Assembly (NCBI RefSeq): GCF_022059845.1
Contig: NZ_CP091851.1
Span: forward strand, 2,232,001-2,296,000
Origin: Terrirubrum flagellatum
GTDB taxonomy: Bacteria > Pseudomonadota > Alphaproteobacteria > Rhizobiales > Beijerinckiaceae
Length of the DNA: 64,000 bases
Direction of reading: 5' to 3'
The position numbers and the translations under genes were made by a program. The notes under the pieces are model-generated. The model saw nothing but the letters and a program-made list of their open reading frames with translations. It was not told where the DNA came from and did no database searches. How positions within the stretch are numbered: position 1 is the first letter of the stretch; every line of letters begins with the position of its first letter. Positions 45,702 through 54,320 of this stretch are shown piece after piece.

Positions 45702-45746
45702 GAGAAAACTCCCGTCGCGCATTCGCGCATCATTCGATGACTAGCG

Positions 45747-45853
45747 TCCCCTCCCCCCTTGTGGGGGAGGGACAGGGAGGGGGGTGTGAAGCATGCGCAA
45801 TCGAGCGCTTGTTCACCCCCCTCTCGCACTCTCCCCCACAAGGGGGGAGAGAG
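45747..45853. repeat. C/G-rich nested palindrome repeat, copy 3
   Basis: TCCCCTCCCCCCTTGTGGGG left arm and CCCCCACAAGGGGGGAGA right arm, with inner GGAGGGGGGTG / CACCCCCCTC arms and a centre holding GCATGC. Located between surE and serS. Confidence 0.88.
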
Positions 45854-45915
45854 GCATCTGCGTCGAGCATTCATTTTAATCATTGCACCAAGCTCGAAAT
45901 AAAAATTGAAATCGC

Positions 45916-47370
45916 TCACGCCGCCTTCGCGATCTTCTCGACGCCGCCCATGTAGGGACGCAGCGCGTCAGGGACCGTCACCGACCCATCCTCATTCTGA
46001 TAGGTCTCCATGACAGCAATAAGAGCCCGTCCCACAGCGGTTCCCGAACCGTTGAGCGTGTGAACGAAACGCGTGCCCTTGCCGTCGGCGTTGCGCACGC
46101 GCGCATTCATGCGGCGCGCCTGGAAATCGCCGCAGACCGAGCAGGACGAGATTTCGCGATAGGCTTTCTGGCCCGGCAGCCAGACTTCGATGTCGTAGGT
46201 TTTCTTGGACGCAAAGCCCATGTCGCCGGTGCAAAGCGTCATGGTGCGGAAGGCGAGATCGAGTTTCTTCAGCACATTCTCCGCCGCCCACAGCATGCGC
46301 TCATGTTCGTCGCGCGATGTCTCGGGAGTCGTGATCGAGACAAGCTCGACCTTCTCGAACTGATGCTGACGCAGCATGCCGCGCGTGTCACGTCCGGCCG
46401 AGCCCGCTTCGGAACGGAAACACGGCGTCAGCGCCGTCAAGCGCATCGGCAACTGGTCTTCCGTGACGATGGAGTCGCGCACGAAATTAGTGAGCGAGAC
46501 TTCGGCCGTGGGGATGAGCCAGAGGCGCCGAGGATCGTCTGCTAATCTAACGTCGAGCGTTTCGATCTGTTTGGCAGCTTGAACGCCGTGAAGTTCGGCA
46601 AACTGCAATGCCTCTTGGCGGGCCTTCGCGACATCCTCTAAAAAATTAGCGCGCAAATCGGGCTCTGTATATGCAGCGAACTGGTCGTCATGGAATTTGG
46701 GCAGCTGCGCTGTGCCATACATCACTTCGTCTTTGACCAAGATCGGCGGATTGCATTCCATGTATCCATGCTCAAGCGTGTGCTGATCGAGCATGAACTG
46801 TCCGATGGCGCGATGGAGTCGCGCGACGCCCTGCTTCATCACGACGAAGCGCGAGCCCGAGAGTTTCGCCGCGGTCTCGAAATCCATGCCGCCCAGGGCT
46901 TCGCCGAGATCGAAATGCTCCTTGGGGTCGAAGGCGTAATTCCTCGGCGCGCCGTGGCGGCGATATTCCTTGTTTTCCGTCTCGTCCTTGCCAACCGGCG
47001 GGCCGTTCTCATCCGCCTCGCGGAACGGAATGTTCGGGATGGTTTCGAGGATCGCGTTGAGTTCGGCCTCGGCCTGCCTCTGCTCCTCCTCGAGCTTCGG
47101 CAGCGATTCCTTGATGGCGTTCACCTGCGCCATGAGGTCGGCGGCGCGCGCCTCGTCCTTCTTGGCCTTGGCCTGACCGATCTCCTTCGACAGCGCATTG
47201 CGCTTGGCCTGGAAGGCTTCGGCCTCGGCAATCGCCTTGCGGCGGCGGTCGTCGAGCGACAGCAGGTGGGACGACTGGAACCGCGCAAAGTCTTCGCCGG
47301 AAATCTGGCGATTCTGCAGGGCCTCATCGAAGGCGGCGGCGTTGTCCCTGATCCATCTGATGTCGTGCAT
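45916..47370 (-). CDS. serS: Seryl-tRNA synthetase with internal insertion
   Basis: A class II aminoacyl-tRNA synthetase of 484 residues, longer than the usual ~425. The N-terminal coiled-coil arm spans about residues 40-110. The catalytic core includes [20 protein letters not shown] (motif 2 region) and [15 protein letters not shown] (motif 3). About 50 residues (232-281, bases 46525-46677) are inserted between [10 protein letters not shown] and LWLIPTAEV, with a visibly more A/T-rich codon choice than the rest. The frame is intact. Confidence 0.94.
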   Translation of the reverse strand: MHDIRWIRDNAAAFDEALQNRQISGEDFARFQSSHLLSLDDRRRKAIAEAEAFQAKRNALSKEIGQAKAKKDEARAADLMAQVNAIKESLPKLEEEQRQAEAELNAILETIPNIPFREADENGPPVGKDETENKEYRRHGAPRNYAFDPKEHFDLGEALGGMDFETAAKLSGSRFVVMKQGVARLHRAIGQFMLDQHTLEHGYMECNPPILVKDEVMYGTAQLPKFHDDQFAAYTEPDLRANFLEDVAKARQEALQFAELHGVQAAKQIETLDVRLADDPRRLWLIPTAEVSLTNFVRDSIVTEDQLPMRLTALTPCFRSEAGSAGRDTRGMLRQHQFEKVELVSITTPETSRDEHERMLWAAENVLKKLDLAFRTMTLCTGDMGFASKKTYDIEVWLPGQKAYREISSCSVCGDFQARRMNARVRNADGKGTRFVHTLNGSGTAVGRALIAVMETYQNEDGSVTVPDALRPYMGGVEKIAKAA

Positions 47371-47420
47371 GACCGTTACTCAGGCGTCGTCAAAGGGCGC
47401 GACTCGCGCCTCTTTTCTCC

Positions 47421-47500
47421 GTCATGCCCGGGCTTGACCCGGGCATCCAGCTTTTCTTGCCATCAAAATGGATCGCCGGGTCAAGCCCGGCGATGACATC
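47421..47500. repeat. Imperfect inverted repeat of the GTCATGCCCGGGCTTGACCC type
   Basis: GTCATGCCCGGGCTTGACCC with GGCATCCA on the left; the right end carries GATCGCCGGGTCAAGCCCGG and CGATGAC. The type is common between genes of Hyphomicrobiales. Only one copy is in this window, between serS and tatC. Confidence 0.75.
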
Positions 47501-47527
47501 TGGAAAAAGGAGGAGCGGCGGGCGCCC

Positions 47528-48409
47528 CTATTCCCCCGGCGCGGCGCTGCCGGCGGCCTCGTCGATGTCCTTCTGGCGCTTCGCCTTCTTCTCGATCATG
47601 CCAACCGAGAGGATGGAAAGCTCGTAGAGGAGATAGGTCGGGATCGCGAGCGAGAGCTGGCTGATGACGTCAGGCGGCGTCAGCACGGCCGCGATCACGA
47701 CGACGACAACCGCCATGTAGCGGCGCTTCTCGCGCAGCCACCGGGAATCGATCACGCCGATATTGCCGAGCAGCGTCAGAATGACCGGAAGCTGGAACGC
47801 GAGGCCGAAGGCGAAAATCAGCGTCATGATCAGCGAGAGATATTCGCTGACCCGCGGCAGAAGCTGGATCGCGGCCTGTCCATCGCCCGCCGCCTGCTGC
47901 TGGCCGAGCGAGAAACTCATCACCACGGGCATGGCGACGAAATAGACCATGCAGGCGCCCATGACGAAGAACACCGGCGTCGCGATGAGATAGGGCAGAA
48001 ATGCGCGCTTCTCGTGGGTGTAAAGACCCGGCGCGATGAATTTGTAGAGCTGCGTCGCGATCAGCGGAAACCCAACAAAAGCCGCGCCGAACATGGCGAT
48101 CTTGATCTGCGTGAAGAGATATTCGAGCGGCGCGGTGTAGATGAGCTGCACATTGGCGCCAGCGCCCGCCGCCCAGACGAAGGGCCACACCAGCACGTTG
48201 TAGATGTGCCGCGAGAGCGCAAAGCAGATGAAGAACAGGACGAGCAGCCCGACCATCACCTTGATCAGGCGCGAGCGCAGCTCGATCAGATGTTCGAGCA
48301 GCGGCGCCTTCGAGGACTCGATCGCCTCCTCGTCGCGCTTCAATTGGTCTTCGGTGGTCAGGAGCTTCGGATCGAGCTTCGCCTGCGCGGGGGGCTTGGC
48401 CTCAGCCAT
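47528..48409 (-). CDS. tatC: Twin-arginine translocase subunit TatC
   Basis: A six-helix receptor of 293 residues for twin-arginine signal peptides. [12 protein letters not shown] and [22 protein letters not shown] are TatC signatures, as is [21 protein letters not shown]. The ATG at 48409 overlaps the tatB stop by one base (TGATG). It acts with TatB and TatA encoded upstream. At least one likely substrate is in the window, the binding protein at 40-41.6 kb. Confidence 0.96.
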   Translation of the reverse strand: MAEAKPPAQAKLDPKLLTTEDQLKRDEEAIESSKAPLLEHLIELRSRLIKVMVGLLVLFFICFALSRHIYNVLVWPFVWAAGAGANVQLIYTAPLEYLFTQIKIAMFGAAFVGFPLIATQLYKFIAPGLYTHEKRAFLPYLIATPVFFVMGACMVYFVAMPVVMSFSLGQQQAAGDGQAAIQLLPRVSEYLSLIMTLIFAFGLAFQLPVILTLLGNIGVIDSRWLREKRRYMAVVVVVIAAVLTPPDVISQLSLAIPTYLLYELSILSVGMIEKKAKRQKDIDEAAGSAAPGE

Positions 48410-48954
48410 CACGCAGGATCCTTCTGCGCCACAGCGCGTTTCGGCGGCGACGCATCGATACTGGCGATCGCGCCGGCCGGGCGCGGCGCCGGCTGCGGCG
48501 CGCTGGCGACAACCGGCTCGGAAAGCGCCGGCGCGATCTCGAACGAGGACGCCTCGATCGGCGCCGGAGGCTCCGGCGTCGGGAGAATCGGATCGGCCGC
48601 GGCCGTCTCCATCGGCGCCGGCGCGGCTTCGGCAGGCGCGAGGTCGCTTGGGCGATCCATCTCGCCGCGCTTTTCGGCCGCGCCCTTGATCTCGTCGCGG
48701 ATGGTCTGGATCGGATTGAAATTCGAGGTCGATGACGCGGCGTCGTTCATCGAATCGAATTCCTTGCGGATCGACTGGACGTCGGCCTCGCGCATGGCTT
48801 CATCGAATTGAGAGCGAAATTCGCCCGCCATGCGCCGCACCTTGGCCGTCATCTGGCCAAGCGCCCGTAATGTCGCCGGCAGCTCCTTCGGGCCGATGAA
48901 GATCAGCGCGGCTGCGCCGATCAGCATCATCTCGCCCCACGAAATGTCGAACAT
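48409..48954 (-). CDS. tatB: Twin-arginine translocase subunit TatB
   Basis: A 181-residue protein starting [20 protein letters not shown]. The first helix carries the Glu and hinge typical of TatB ([14 protein letters not shown]), then an amphipathic helix, then a Pro/Ala-rich tail typical of alphaproteobacterial TatB. It precedes tatC directly. Confidence 0.94.
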   Translation of the reverse strand: MFDISWGEMMLIGAAALIFIGPKELPATLRALGQMTAKVRRMAGEFRSQFDEAMREADVQSIRKEFDSMNDAASSTSNFNPIQTIRDEIKGAAEKRGEMDRPSDLAPAEAAPAPMETAAADPILPTPEPPAPIEASSFEIAPALSEPVVASAPQPAPRPAGAIASIDASPPKRAVAQKDPA

Positions 48955-49059
48955 CTATCGCGCCGTCCTGCGATCGGCCTCAGATCCCACCGGGCGCGTC
49001 GCAGCCCTCACCCCGAGCGTCGCCGGGCGCGACGTCGCGCCCGGTCAGAACAAAGGCGC

Positions 49060-49314
49060 TTAGCCCGCCTTGCTGGTCGTGGACTGAGCAGCCCCGGCCG
49101 GCTGCGCCGGCGTGTGGTCGATCGTCTTGCCCGAGCCGGCTGCAGCCGCCGAGGCGTCGGCGGTCGCCTGGGCGTCGTCGTCCGACATGCCCTTCTTGAA
49201 CGCCTTGATGCCCTTCGCGGCGTCGCCCATGAGCTCGGACAGCTTGCCGCGGCCGAACAGCAGCATCACCACGACGCCAACCACGACCCAATGCCAAATG
49301 CTTGCGCCACCCAT
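49060..49314 (-). CDS. tatA: Twin-arginine translocase subunit TatA
   Basis: An 84-residue pore-forming subunit from ATG 49314: [20 protein letters not shown] (helix), [20 protein letters not shown] (hinge and amphipathic helix) and a soluble tail. 105 bases before tatB. A second TatA-like gene lies upstream in the same direction. Confidence 0.94.
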   Translation of the reverse strand: MGGASIWHWVVVGVVVMLLFGRGKLSELMGDAAKGIKAFKKGMSDDDAQATADASAAAAGSGKTIDHTPAQPAGAAQSTTSKAG

Positions 49315-49427
49315 GACGCGATCTCCCTCAAACTCGCGGGCGGTTGAAGCCCAAACTCGCCCGAAACCTAGGGGCTGATAGGGGCCAAGACAAGGCGAAG
49401 CAATTGGAAACGTGAACGGAGCGGCGG

Positions 49428-49703
49428 TCAGTCGCGGATAAAGCGGGCCGCCAATTCCACAATGAGAAGAACGGACAAGCCTGCGATCACAAGCCAAAGC
49501 CGCCATTCCCCAGCGCGAAGCTCACGATCGCGCTCCGCCTGCGCCACTCGCAGGCGCTCGACTTCGCGCAGGTCGCCGGTCCGGAAGGCGCGGAGGCCGG
49601 CGGCGACATCGGTGATCAGTTCGGACAGTTTGCCGCGGCCGAACAGAAGCGTCAGAGCGACGCCGACCACCGCCCAATGCCAGATGGAGGCACCCGGCTT
49701 CAC
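49428..49703 (-). CDS. TatA-like protein with added C-terminal membrane helix
   Basis: A 91-residue protein whose first 40 residues copy TatA ([40 protein letters not shown]). Instead of a soluble tail it continues through a charged helix ([20 protein letters not shown]) into a second hydrophobic helix at residues 67-88 ([20 protein letters not shown]). It lies 113 bases upstream of tatA in the same direction. Whether it joins Tat complexes or regulates them is unknown. Confidence 0.8.
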   Translation of the reverse strand: MKPGASIWHWAVVGVALTLLFGRGKLSELITDVAAGLRAFRTGDLREVERLRVAQAERDRELRAGEWRLWLVIAGLSVLLIVELAARFIRD

Positions 49704-49755
49704 TGACGTATTCCTCCCTTAGCCGTCGCCTGCTGCCTGTTCGCGCCGAAGGCGA

Positions 49756-49776
49756 TCTGTTACAATGTGTACAAGC
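49756..49776. promoter_or_regulatory. Possible operator/promoter of the RHH-ParE operon
   Basis: TGTTACAA-TG-TGTACAAG, a near-direct repeat that is also partly palindromic, about 20 bases before the antitoxin ATG. Autoregulation is usual for such operons; the site is a guess from position. Confidence 0.35.
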
Positions 49777-49794
49777 GCATCACGGCGAACAGAG

Positions 49795-50058
49795 ATGACC
49801 GACACCACCATCACCGTCCGCGTCTCCAGCGAACTCAAGGACAAGCTTGAGCATATCGCGAAGGCGACCAGGAGATCGAAATCCTTTCTCGCGAACGAGG
49901 CTATCGCCCGCTACGTCGAAACGGAGGCTGAGATCATTGCGGGGATCGAAGAGGGGCTGGAGGACGTTAAGGCCGGCCGCGTGATCCCGCATGAGCAGGT
50001 GGTGCGCGAAGCCAAGGCGATCATCGAGAACGCGCGCCGTCGAAGCGCCGCCGAATAA
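49795..50058 (+). CDS. Ribbon-helix-helix antitoxin (CopG/ParD-like)
   Basis: An 87-residue protein from ATG 49795. TTITVRVSSELKDKLEHIA followed by RRSKSFLANEAIARYVETEA is the RHH DNA-binding fold; the C-terminal half should bind the toxin. The stop overlaps the toxin start (TAATG). The ATG at 49765 would add ten unconserved residues. Confidence 0.88.
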   Translation: MTDTTITVRVSSELKDKLEHIAKATRRSKSFLANEAIARYVETEAEIIAGIEEGLEDVKAGRVIPHEQVVREAKAIIENARRRSAAE

Positions 50059-50363
50059 TGGCGCGCCGGGTTGAATGGTCAGCCCGAGCGCGGAAGGACT
50101 ATCTTCAACTGCTCGACTATATCGCGCAGACCGATCCGAACGCCGCGGATCGCGTTTCCGATCGCATTTTCGCTGCGGCGGAAAACCTTGGGGTTCGGCC
50201 AACCGGCCGCCCGGGACGCGTCGCAGGAACGTATGAAAGGACGGTAGCGAAAACCTCGCACATCATCGCCTATCAACAGACCGAAGAAACGATCTTCGTG
50301 GTGCGTGTGATTCACATGTCACGCGACTGGCCTCGCGGGGGATGGCCGAAAGACGAGAACTAA
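50058..50363 (+). CDS. RelE/ParE-family toxin
   Basis: A 101-residue toxin. VEWSARARKDYLQLLDYIAQ and GRPGRVAGTYERTVAKTSHI, then a C-terminal beta strand FVVRVIHMSRDWP, match the ParE group, which usually targets gyrase rather than ribosomes. Coupled to the RHH antitoxin by a one-base overlap. Confidence 0.9.
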   Translation: MARRVEWSARARKDYLQLLDYIAQTDPNAADRVSDRIFAAAENLGVRPTGRPGRVAGTYERTVAKTSHIIAYQQTEETIFVVRVIHMSRDWPRGGWPKDEN

Positions 50364-50380
50364 GCGATTCCCGGCGGCCC

Positions 50381-51883
50381 CTACCCCTCGTAGTGATCGG
50401 CCACCAGCCGATCGAGCAGCCTGACGCCGAAGCCTGACGACCAGCCCTGCGAAATCTCCGTCTTTGGCGAACCCATGGCGGTTCCGGCGATATCGAGATG
50501 CGCCCAGGGCGTCTTGTTGACGAAGCGCTGGAGGAATTGCGCCGCGGTGATCGCGCCGGCCTCGCGACCTCCCGAATTCTTCACGTCGGCGAAGCGCGAA
50601 TCCATGAGCTTGTCGTATTCAGGCGCGAGCGGCATGCGCCAGACGCGATCGCCGGTCGCCTGCCCGGCCTTGTGGAGGCGGTCCGACAACTCATCGTCGT
50701 TCGAGAACAGGCCCGCATATTCCTTGCCGAGCGCGACGACGCAGGCGCCGGTGAGCGTCGCCAGATTGACCATGAATTTCGGCTTGAAACGGTCCTGCAC
50801 ATACCAGAGCACGTCCGCGAGCACGAGCCGGCCTTCCGCATCAGTGTTGATGATCTCGATGGTCTGGCCCGACAGCGAGGTCACGATGTCGCCCGGCCGC
50901 TGCGCGGCGCCATCAGGCATGTTCTCGACCACGCCAATCACGCCAATGGCGTTGACCTTGGCTTTCCGCGCCGCGAGCGCATGCATCAGACCGGTGACGC
51001 AGGCGGCGCCGGCCATGTCGCCCTTCATGTCCTCCATGCCGCCGCCGGGTTTGAGCGAGACGCCGCCCGTGTCGAAGGTCACGCCCTTGCCGATGAAGGC
51101 AACGGGTTGGGCCGAAGCGCCCTTCGCGCCGTTCCAGCGCATGATCACGCACTGGCTTTCCTTGCGGGAGCCCTGCCCCACGCCGAGCAAGGCGCCCATG
51201 CCGAGCTTGGTCATCTCCTTGACGCCGAGCACCTCGACCTCGACGCCGACCTTCTTCAGTTCCTTCGCGCGCGCCGCGAATGTGGGGGGATCGAGCACGT
51301 TGGGCGGCTCATTGACGAGATCGCGCGCCAGAATGACGCCGGCGGCGATCGCGTCGCGGCCCGGCAGCGCCTTCTTCGCAGCAGCGGCGTCGGCGACCGC
51401 CAGCGTCAGCTTGAGCGTCGTCGGCTTCAGCTCGTCGTCCTTCTTCTTCGTCTTGTAGCGATCGAAATTGTAGAAGCGGAGCTGCGCGCCGAGCGCGACA
51501 TCAGCCGCCTGCTCAGCGCTCAACGGACCATCCGGAGCGTCGAGCAGCACGGTCGCCGCTTTCGCCTTGGCGAGCGCGCCGCCAATTACGCCGCCTAACG
51601 TTACGGCGTTCCGCTTCGCGGCTTCGGAGGCCGGCCCGACGCCGACAACGATCAACCGATCGAGATCGAGGCCAGCGGGCGCCAGAATCGACAGGACGCC
51701 ATTGAGCTTGCCCTTGAAGCTCTCGATCTCCGCCGCCTTCTCGAACGCCTTGCGGCCGGCGTCGCCAATCAGCGCGGACGCCCTGTCGGACAGCGCGAGT
51801 TTGTCGTCGGTCAGGAGCACGAGCGCGCCGCCCGCAAGCTTGGTCGGATAAGCCGCGGCGGCGATCTGGATGGAGCGACTCAT
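50381..51883 (-). CDS. pepA: Leucyl aminopeptidase (M17)
   Basis: A two-metal cytosolic aminopeptidase of 500 residues. The catalytic domain shows [39 protein letters not shown] and the [16 protein letters not shown] signature. The ends [17 protein letters not shown] and [14 protein letters not shown] are typical. Its start region faces lptF, about 160 bases apart. Convergent with the ParE gene. Confidence 0.96.
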   Translation of the reverse strand: MSRSIQIAAAAYPTKLAGGALVLLTDDKLALSDRASALIGDAGRKAFEKAAEIESFKGKLNGVLSILAPAGLDLDRLIVVGVGPASEAAKRNAVTLGGVIGGALAKAKAATVLLDAPDGPLSAEQAADVALGAQLRFYNFDRYKTKKKDDELKPTTLKLTLAVADAAAAKKALPGRDAIAAGVILARDLVNEPPNVLDPPTFAARAKELKKVGVEVEVLGVKEMTKLGMGALLGVGQGSRKESQCVIMRWNGAKGASAQPVAFIGKGVTFDTGGVSLKPGGGMEDMKGDMAGAACVTGLMHALAARKAKVNAIGVIGVVENMPDGAAQRPGDIVTSLSGQTIEIINTDAEGRLVLADVLWYVQDRFKPKFMVNLATLTGACVVALGKEYAGLFSNDDELSDRLHKAGQATGDRVWRMPLAPEYDKLMDSRFADVKNSGGREAGAITAAQFLQRFVNKTPWAHLDIAGTAMGSPKTEISQGWSSGFGVRLLDRLVADHYEG

Positions 51884-52040
51884 GCGGGCCTCGGAGAGAT
51901 CGGATGGAGTCCGGCTTACAACGGCCGGAGCGGACTGCGCAATTTGTCGGAAGCCTGCCCCGATTTCGCCCGAAGCCGCTGGTCTTGTCCGGCGTCCCGG
52001 GGCGGGCTACCCCGGCGCCGGTCAAGGGTGGATTCTGTCG

Positions 52041-53225
52041 TTGTCGCGCTTCTGGGGCACTCTCGGTTTCGGGCTGATCGAGCGCTATGTGTTTCGCATG
52101 GCGCTGGGCGCGACGCTCGCCTGCACGCTGGTGTTGACCGCCGTCATCTGGATCACCCAGGCGTTGCGCGAACTCGATCTGCTGACCTCCAAGGGCCAGA
52201 CGATCATGATGTTTCTCGCCATCACCGGCCTCACCTTGCCGGCGCTGGTGACCATCATTGGGCCGGTGGCGATGTTCATCGCCATCATCTTCACGCTCAA
52301 CAAGCTCAACAGCGACAGCGAACTCATCGTCATCAGCGCCGCGGGCGCGCCGCCGCGAACGATCTTCAAGCCGCTGGCGACGCTCGCCATCATGACGTGC
52401 GTGATGGTCGCGGCCATGACCATCTACATCATGCCGGCAAGCTTCCGCGTGGTGCGCGATCTGTTCACCAAGATCCAGGCCGACGTGATCTCCAATATCG
52501 TCAAGGAAGGCCAGTTCGTGACGCTCGATAAGGGCGTCGTCTTCCACTATCGCGAGCGCGCCGGGCAGACGCTGCTCGGCGTCTTTATCCAGGACCGGCG
52601 CGACCCCGAGAAGGTCAGCATCTATCTCGCAGAGAAAGGCCAGACCGTCGAAGCGAACGGCACGAACTACCTCATTCTTGAAAAGGGCAGCGTGCAGCGT
52701 CTCGCAGGCAACGCGCAGGATGCGTCGATCATCGTGTTCCAGCGTTACGCCATCGATCTCAGCGAGATGGTCGCGGCCGCGGAAGCCGCCTATCAGAAGC
52801 CGCGCGAACAGACGACGCTGCAACTCCTCAATCCCGACCCGGCCAAACCGCCGCCGGCGATCATTGCCGGGCGCTACCGATCCGAACTGCATGACCGGTT
52901 GAGCTCGCCGCTCTATCCCTTTGCTTTTGCAGTGATCGCCTTTGCAGCGTTGGGCTCGGCGCGCACCACGCGCCAGGGCCGCGGCATCAGCATCGCGGCG
53001 GCCGTCTTCGCCATGGCGGCCGTGCGCGGCGCGGGCTTCATCGCGACATCCGCGATCGCTGGCAGCGCGACCTTCATTCCAGCCGCCTATCTCACCCCCC
53101 TCGTCGGCGGCGCGCTGAGTTTCGCACTGATCTGGTGGGCTGGCGACTTCACCCGCCTCGACCTCGGCGCGCTGCTGCGCCCGATCCAGCGCCTCCTTCC
53201 GCGCCCGGCGCAGGCGGGCGCGTAA
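52041..53225 (+). CDS. lptF: LPS export permease LptF
   Basis: An inner-membrane half of the LptB2FG transporter. No ATG lies at a fitting place: homologues begin near GLIERYVFRMALG. I chose TTG 52041 (LSRFWGTLGFGLIERY), which has AAGGGTGG nine bases upstream; the ATG at 51870 would overlap the divergent pepA gene. About 394 residues, with six helices around a periplasmic jellyroll domain (for example ALVTIIGPVAMFIAIIFTLN, ISAAGAPPRTIFKPL). Followed by lptG after two bases. Confidence 0.92.
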   Translation: MSRFWGTLGFGLIERYVFRMALGATLACTLVLTAVIWITQALRELDLLTSKGQTIMMFLAITGLTLPALVTIIGPVAMFIAIIFTLNKLNSDSELIVISAAGAPPRTIFKPLATLAIMTCVMVAAMTIYIMPASFRVVRDLFTKIQADVISNIVKEGQFVTLDKGVVFHYRERAGQTLLGVFIQDRRDPEKVSIYLAEKGQTVEANGTNYLILEKGSVQRLAGNAQDASIIVFQRYAIDLSEMVAAAEAAYQKPREQTTLQLLNPDPAKPPPAIIAGRYRSELHDRLSSPLYPFAFAVIAFAALGSARTTRQGRGISIAAAVFAMAAVRGAGFIATSAIAGSATFIPAAYLTPLVGGALSFALIWWAGDFTRLDLGALLRPIQRLLPRPAQAGA

Positions 53226-53227
53226 CC

Positions 53228-54316
53228 ATGGCGCTGATCGGCCGCACCTTCGGGCGCTATTTCGCGCTGCGCTCATTCAAGGCGATGCTGGGCGTTTTCG
53301 CGACTGTTTGCGTCCTCATCTACACCGTTGATTTCGTTGAGCTGATGCGCCGGGCGAGCGACACGCCGACCGCCACGGCGCCCGGCATGGCCCTGCTCGC
53401 GCTCTACCGAACGCCGTCGGTGACGGAACAGGTCTTGCCCTTCGCGGTGCTGTTCGGGGCGATGTCGGCCATGCTCAACCTGTCGCGTAAGCTCGAACTC
53501 GTCGTCACCCGATCCGCCGGCGTTTCGGTGTGGGAGTTTCTACAGCCGCCGGTGCTGGTGGCGCTCTTCATCGGGCTCTTCATGGTCGGGGTCTACAATC
53601 CGGTTTCGGCCCGGATGAAGCAGCAGGCGACCGAGATCGAAGCGGCGGTTTTCGGCAAAGGCGTCAAAGCGCTGGGGCAGGAAACCTGGATCAGGCAGAA
53701 GAGCGTCGATGGTCAGGCGATCATCCGCGCCATGGGGGTCGAGCCCGGAGGCACGACCCTCTCGGAGGTCACCGCCTTCCTGTTTTCACCGGCGGGCGAC
53801 TTCATCGAGCGGATCGAAGCCAAGAAGGCGGCGCTCAAGGAGCGCTACTGGGAGATGACCCAGGTCAAGGTCATCTCGATCGACTCGCCGCCCGAGCAGC
53901 ATGACGCCTATCTGGTGCCGACCAATCTGAAGGCCGAGCAGGTCCGGCAGAGCTTCGTGCCGCCGGCCAGCGTGCCGTTCTGGGACCTTCCGAAACTGAT
54001 CGAACAGACCCGCCTCGCGGGGCTCGACGCGACCCGATATCAGTTGCAATATCAAACGCTTCTGGCCAAGCCGCTGCTGCTGGTCGCGATGGTTATCATT
54101 GCGTCAACCGTGTCCCTACGTTTTTTCCGGATGGGCGGTGTGGCGCGGATGGTGCTAGGTGGCGTCTTAGCCGGGTTCGTGCTCTATGTTATCCGGCAGT
54201 TGGTGGAGGATCTCGGGGGGAACGGTCTGCTGAACGTATCCGCTGCGGCGTGGACGCCGGCGGCGGTCGCTGCGTTGACCGGGGCGTTCGTGCTCCTTCA
54301 CCTGGAGGATGGTTGA
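53228..54316 (+). CDS. lptG: LPS export permease LptG
   Basis: The second permease, 362 residues from ATG 53228 (MALIGRTFGRYFALRSFKAM). The coupling-helix region LVVTRSAGVSVWEFLQPP corresponds to ISAAGAPPRTIFKPL of LptF. The C-terminal helices read VLGGVLAGFVLYVIRQLVED. It extracts LPS towards LptC and the LptD bridge. Confidence 0.93.
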   Translation: MALIGRTFGRYFALRSFKAMLGVFATVCVLIYTVDFVELMRRASDTPTATAPGMALLALYRTPSVTEQVLPFAVLFGAMSAMLNLSRKLELVVTRSAGVSVWEFLQPPVLVALFIGLFMVGVYNPVSARMKQQATEIEAAVFGKGVKALGQETWIRQKSVDGQAIIRAMGVEPGGTTLSEVTAFLFSPAGDFIERIEAKKAALKERYWEMTQVKVISIDSPPEQHDAYLVPTNLKAEQVRQSFVPPASVPFWDLPKLIEQTRLAGLDATRYQLQYQTLLAKPLLLVAMVIIASTVSLRFFRMGGVARMVLGGVLAGFVLYVIRQLVEDLGGNGLLNVSAAAWTPAAVAALTGAFVLLHLEDG

Positions 54317-54320
54317 GTTG

